Source: CAYPOY01 sp964412395 (lineage in GTDB: Bacteria; Chloroflexota; Anaerolineae; B4-G1). Taken from it: a stretch of DNA of 7,623 nt. Location of the stretch: the NCBI GenBank assembly GCA_964412395.1, contig CAYPOY010000254.1, positions 1-7,623 of the forward strand, in the 5' to 3' direction. The notes under the pieces were generated by a model that saw only the letters and a list, made by a program, of their open reading frames with translations, made no database searches and had not been told where the DNA came from. Both the position numbers and the translations under genes were made by a program. This document shows, piece after piece, positions 5,490 to 7,623 of the stretch. The first letter of the stretch is position 1; every line of letters begins with the position of its first letter.

Positions 5490-5880
5490 CTCGGTTTTGC
5501 TCACTTGGGCTACTCTGCTCAGCCCCGTGGGGTTATACAGCCAGCGCATTTTTGGGCAACCAGTTATCACGGTCACTATTCCAGACTACGCACACAGGAT
5601 GGTCTTATGGGCCGAGTGGGTACGGCTGTCGCGCCGACGCAGGCGACACTACCCTCGGCGACATTGCCTGCCCAGAAAGCATAGGCGACGCTTGCAGTTG
5701 CGGCTGCGACGTATTCTAAAGCGGCGAAGGCACACGGTCCTCGAACGGCGACGCGAGGATGCGAGGAGCGAGCGTGTGAGAACCGGGAAAGAAATCCTCA
5801 TAGTCGTAGGTGTGACGATTGCGGTGATAGCCGTCCTCTACCCAATGTCATTGGGGTGTGTTTCATTTCGGTTAAAGCTC
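5490..5880. other. Stretch without a convincing gene
   Basis: Neither strand shows a recognisable family between the promoter candidate and the surface-protein remnant. GGCGAC recurs irregularly between about 5630 and 5750. The minus strand gives a coding-like but start-less piece (AAATASVAYAFWAGNVAEGS) that ends in a stop near 5585. The plus strand gives an arginine-rich frame listed separately. The region is best read as decayed sequence between an insertion sequence and a working operon. Confidence 0.4.
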
Positions 5881-5883
5881 TAG
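5599..5883 (+). CDS. Possible small basic membrane protein (low confidence)
   Basis: A 94-aa plus-strand frame from ATG 5599; the same frame is open from a TTG at 5497. Residues 9-61 are extremely Arg/Lys/His-rich (SRRRRRHYPRRHCLPRKHRR and similar), followed by one convincing hydrophobic helix, ILIVVGVTIAVIAVLYPMSL (66-85). If real it would be a small DNA- or RNA-contacting membrane-anchored protein. No family is recognised and no clear Shine-Dalgarno sequence is seen. CGX-rich GC sequence easily produces Arg runs by chance, so I treat it as doubtful. It would be the only plus-strand gene in the window. Confidence 0.2.
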   Translation: MVLWAEWVRLSRRRRRHYPRRHCLPRKHRRRLQLRLRRILKRRRHTVLERRREDARSERVRTGKEILIVVGVTIAVIAVLYPMSLGCVSFRLKL

Positions 5884-6176
5884 ACCTCGTGGGACGGCAC
5901 ACCGCACCCACGGCATACTCAAAGGTGACTGCGTTGAGCATCTCTTGCCCCGGACGCAGGCCCGGATTGAGGCGTGTGACGAGGGTGACTTGAGCAAGAC
6001 CGCCGCGCCGCAGTGCCGTCAGGTTGCAGACCACCGTAAGTCAGGCTTGACGACATTCAGCGTGTACGTCCCGGCACGCAGCAGCGCCGTGTCGTTGAAC
6101 GTCAGCGTGACAGCCTCACCCGGTCGGATGGTGTCCTGGCTAAAGCTGTAAAGCAGCCCGGCGGTACACAATAACA
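5798..6176 (-). pseudogene. Remnant of a secreted Ig-like / DUF11-type surface protein
   Basis: From about 6176 the minus strand reads LLYSFSQDTIRPGEAVTLTF, then NDTALLRAGTYTLNVVKPDL, before a TGA at 6021-6019. A shift near 6035-6045 gives VCNLTALRRGGLAQVTLVTR, then LNPGLRPGQEMLNAVTFEYA, running open to 5798. The pattern C-x-L-x2-L-x2-G-x2-A-x-V-T-L followed by LNPGL-x2-G-x3-NAVTF is typical of DUF11/beta-sandwich repeats of bacterial surface proteins. Similarity fades after about 5906. There is no start codon or signal peptide: the 5' part is missing where the insertion sequence begins, so the element may have cut it. The family call rests on pattern only. Confidence 0.4.
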
Positions 6177-6206
6177 CGGCGGGCGATGTACCACCATCGC
6201 CCGCCG
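6177..6206. terminator. Perfect 12-bp hairpin downstream of the transposase
   Basis: CGGCGGGCGATG (6177-6188) and CATCGCCCGCCG (6195-6206) pair perfectly around a 6-base loop. The hairpin starts 7 bases past the transposase stop on the minus strand. It is very GC-rich, but only TGTTATTG follows instead of a T-tract, so termination would be atypical. It may instead mark or protect the end of the insertion sequence. Confidence 0.6.
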
Positions 6207-6213
6207 GGGAGCG

Positions 6214-7560
6214 TTACGCATTTGGGACAAGCCCCCGTAGAGTTTCGGGCGGCCATCCAAGAAGTTGTCCACGCACGACTCGGGCAATGGGCATCTGAGT
6301 GATATCGTAGCCAGCCAGTTCCAGGGGGCACTTGCCGCGAATGTCCAGTTTTCGTCCTTTCACTGTTCGGTTGTCTTTGGCGAAAGGAGTGAAGCGATAG
6401 GTCAACTCAAACAGATGCAGATACTTCCGCGCCGTCTCAATGCCGTCGAAGCCACACATGTTCCGGTAATGCTGGTCAAAGCGGCGATTGACCAGTTCCA
6501 CGGTGTTGTTGGTCAGCGGGATGAGTGGATTCTCAATCGCGTTGACCAATTTGGGGTAGTGGCGCTCCAGAAAGTCGAAGATGCGTTGAGCCTCAGGCAT
6601 CAGGGCCATATAATCCTCTTTCAGGGCCATCACTTCCCGATATCGTTTGTCGACTGTCTTCTTGCTCTTGGCCTCGAATATCTCGTAGATCTGTTCCTTG
6701 AGGGTCACGGCCTCAGGGTGGGTCTCGGCGTAGTTGTTGCCGTAGACATCCTTCACCAGTCGCTGCGCCCACTGCAAGGCGTGGAAGACACACTCGTGAT
6801 GCTTCGCCTTGGGGAACACGGTACGGATGGGCTCATCGTAATCCTGACACATGTCAGTGACGATGACGCGGGGGCTGTACCCTTTGGCTTTGAGAGCTTG
6901 CGGGAAGGCGCGGGCTTCCTTTTTGCCATTGTAGGGATAGATGTCGATATGCAACAGGTCATAAGTGTGAACATCCACTGCCATATAGACGTACATCCAG
7001 CGCTTCCGTTTGCCTGCTGGCTCGTCATTCTTGGGTACCAATACCCACTTCTCGTCTACCCCCACTACCCCACTGGAACGCACCACTATAAACAGGGTGG
7101 CGACCGGCAGCGCTTGCTCCCCCACCGCCATGGCCTAACGCCACAAGGTGACGTGCGAGACACCCACCGCTTCGGCTGCCAGACGATAGGTAGTGCGCAT
7201 ACGCATGTAGACCATCACCCCCCAGATCGCGGTGTCCACCGTCCAGGAGGAGTAGAGGCGCACCCCGTCAGGGTAGTTGGTGAAGGTCTCGTGCTCACAG
7301 TCCAGGTTGAGACAGTAGTAGCGATACCCCTCCACCTCACGCCATTCCCCTGTTTCAGGGTCGCGATACTTCTTGCGCCGTGGGGTGTTCTCTTTCCGAC
7401 TCACCAGATCAGAGCCACAGTGAGGACAGCGGATGCTGCCGTCATCTATCTCCTCCCACTGACCGAAGAGTGCCTGTTGCAGACGGTAGGCATAAGGCAA
7501 TACTTTCTTAAGCAGCGTGGCGGGTGCCCCCAGGCCCTGTTTCAGGGATTCCATTTCCAA
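6214..7560 (-). pseudogene. DDE transposase (IS6/IS240-like) interrupted by one amber stop
   Basis: Two pieces lie in the same frame: 141 aa (7560-7135) and, after TAG at 7137-7135, 305 aa from ATG 7131 to TAA at 6216-6214. Joined, they form one protein of about 448 residues. The N-part has a zinc ribbon (CPHC, 45-48; C-x4-C, 83-88), a long basic loop and a helix-turn-helix (TTYRLAAEAVGVSHVTLW, 123-140). The C-part carries the RNase-H-fold catalytic triad, numbered from ATG 7131: Asp26 (GVDEKW), Asp93 (VTDM) and Glu212 (NNTVELVNRRF). It also has a WMYVYMAVDVHTYDLL strand-turn-strand, like DDE_Tnp_IS240 proteins. The stop lies in VSHVTLWR*AMAVGEQ; a G-to-A change of TGG to TAG is the simplest cause. 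Otherwise the frame is intact, so inactivation is recent or the base is miscalled. The start is TTG 7560 or ATG 7554; neither has a strong ribosome site. The exact IS family is uncertain. Confidence 0.85.
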
Positions 7561-7623
7561 TGTCAGTTGAGCTCGACTTTATCCATTTGAGAGTCTTTGA
7601 GGAACTCGAAAGCCAAAGGTAAA

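Larger units (their letters stand above)
6177..7623 (-). mobile_element. Insertion sequence, partial (right end outside the window)
   Basis: A single DDE transposase reading occupies nearly the whole stretch, with a hairpin at its left end. I compared 6150-6215 with the reverse complement of 7560-7623 and saw no terminal inverted repeat, so the outer end probably lies beyond 7623 and the left end is only approximate. No target duplication can be tested. It abuts a 5'-truncated surface-protein remnant, consistent with insertion into that gene. Confidence 0.6.

Noticed and set aside
6265..7590. A 441-aa open frame on the plus strand
   Set aside because: It is the antisense shadow of the transposase, whose zinc ribbon and DDE residues are clear on the minus strand.
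1..7623. CRISPR array, tRNA or rRNA genes
   Set aside because: No regularly spaced direct repeats of CRISPR size, no tRNA cloverleaf signatures and no rRNA-like sequence were seen on either strand.

Overview
The window is GC-rich and almost entirely coded on the minus strand. It looks like a fragment of a bacterial chromosome, most likely a Chloroflexota (Anaerolineae-like) organism or metagenome bin. The clues are a large-ATPase-type TPR tail, a HEAT plus FGE-like protein, degenerate purine-rich heptamer repeats, and an AMMECR1/Memo/radical-SAM set carrying export signals. That taxonomic guess is inference, because no marker gene is present.

Read from the right (minus-strand order): an insertion sequence occupies about 6177 to the right edge. 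Its DDE transposase is broken by a single in-frame amber codon (7137-7135), and a perfect 12-bp hairpin lies just past its stop. Left of it, about 5798-6176 holds a frameshifted remnant of a surface/Ig-like (DUF11-type) protein, and about 5490-5880 holds no convincing gene. A TATAAT box (5489-5484) and a small 44-aa ORF precede the main cluster.

The main cluster runs right to left: a Tat-signal radical SAM protein (5270-3966); a short TPR protein that looks like the C-terminal piece of a larger ATPase/regulator (3960-3409); and a lipoprotein fusing Memo (AmmeMemoRadiSam B) with AMMECR1 (AmmeMemoRadiSam A) (3382-1832). The three genes are tightly spaced and probably co-transcribed. All three parts of the conserved but functionally unexplained AmmeMemoRadiSam system are therefore present, and both proteins carry export signals. 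This points to an extracytoplasmic version of the system, and the radical SAM protein also carries a CXXCH heme-type motif. This is the most interesting feature of the window.

After a 134-bp gap comes a HEAT plus FGE/C-type-lectin-fold protein (1697-741). It contains an in-frame insertion made partly of nine degenerate heptamers. Its C-terminal end reads like a diversified variable region of a diversity-generating retroelement target, but no template or reverse transcriptase lies in the window. Two further genes follow (759-293 and 296-1). They are joined by an ATGA overlap, and each appears to carry a one-base frameshift. They are either decaying or affected by sequence errors.
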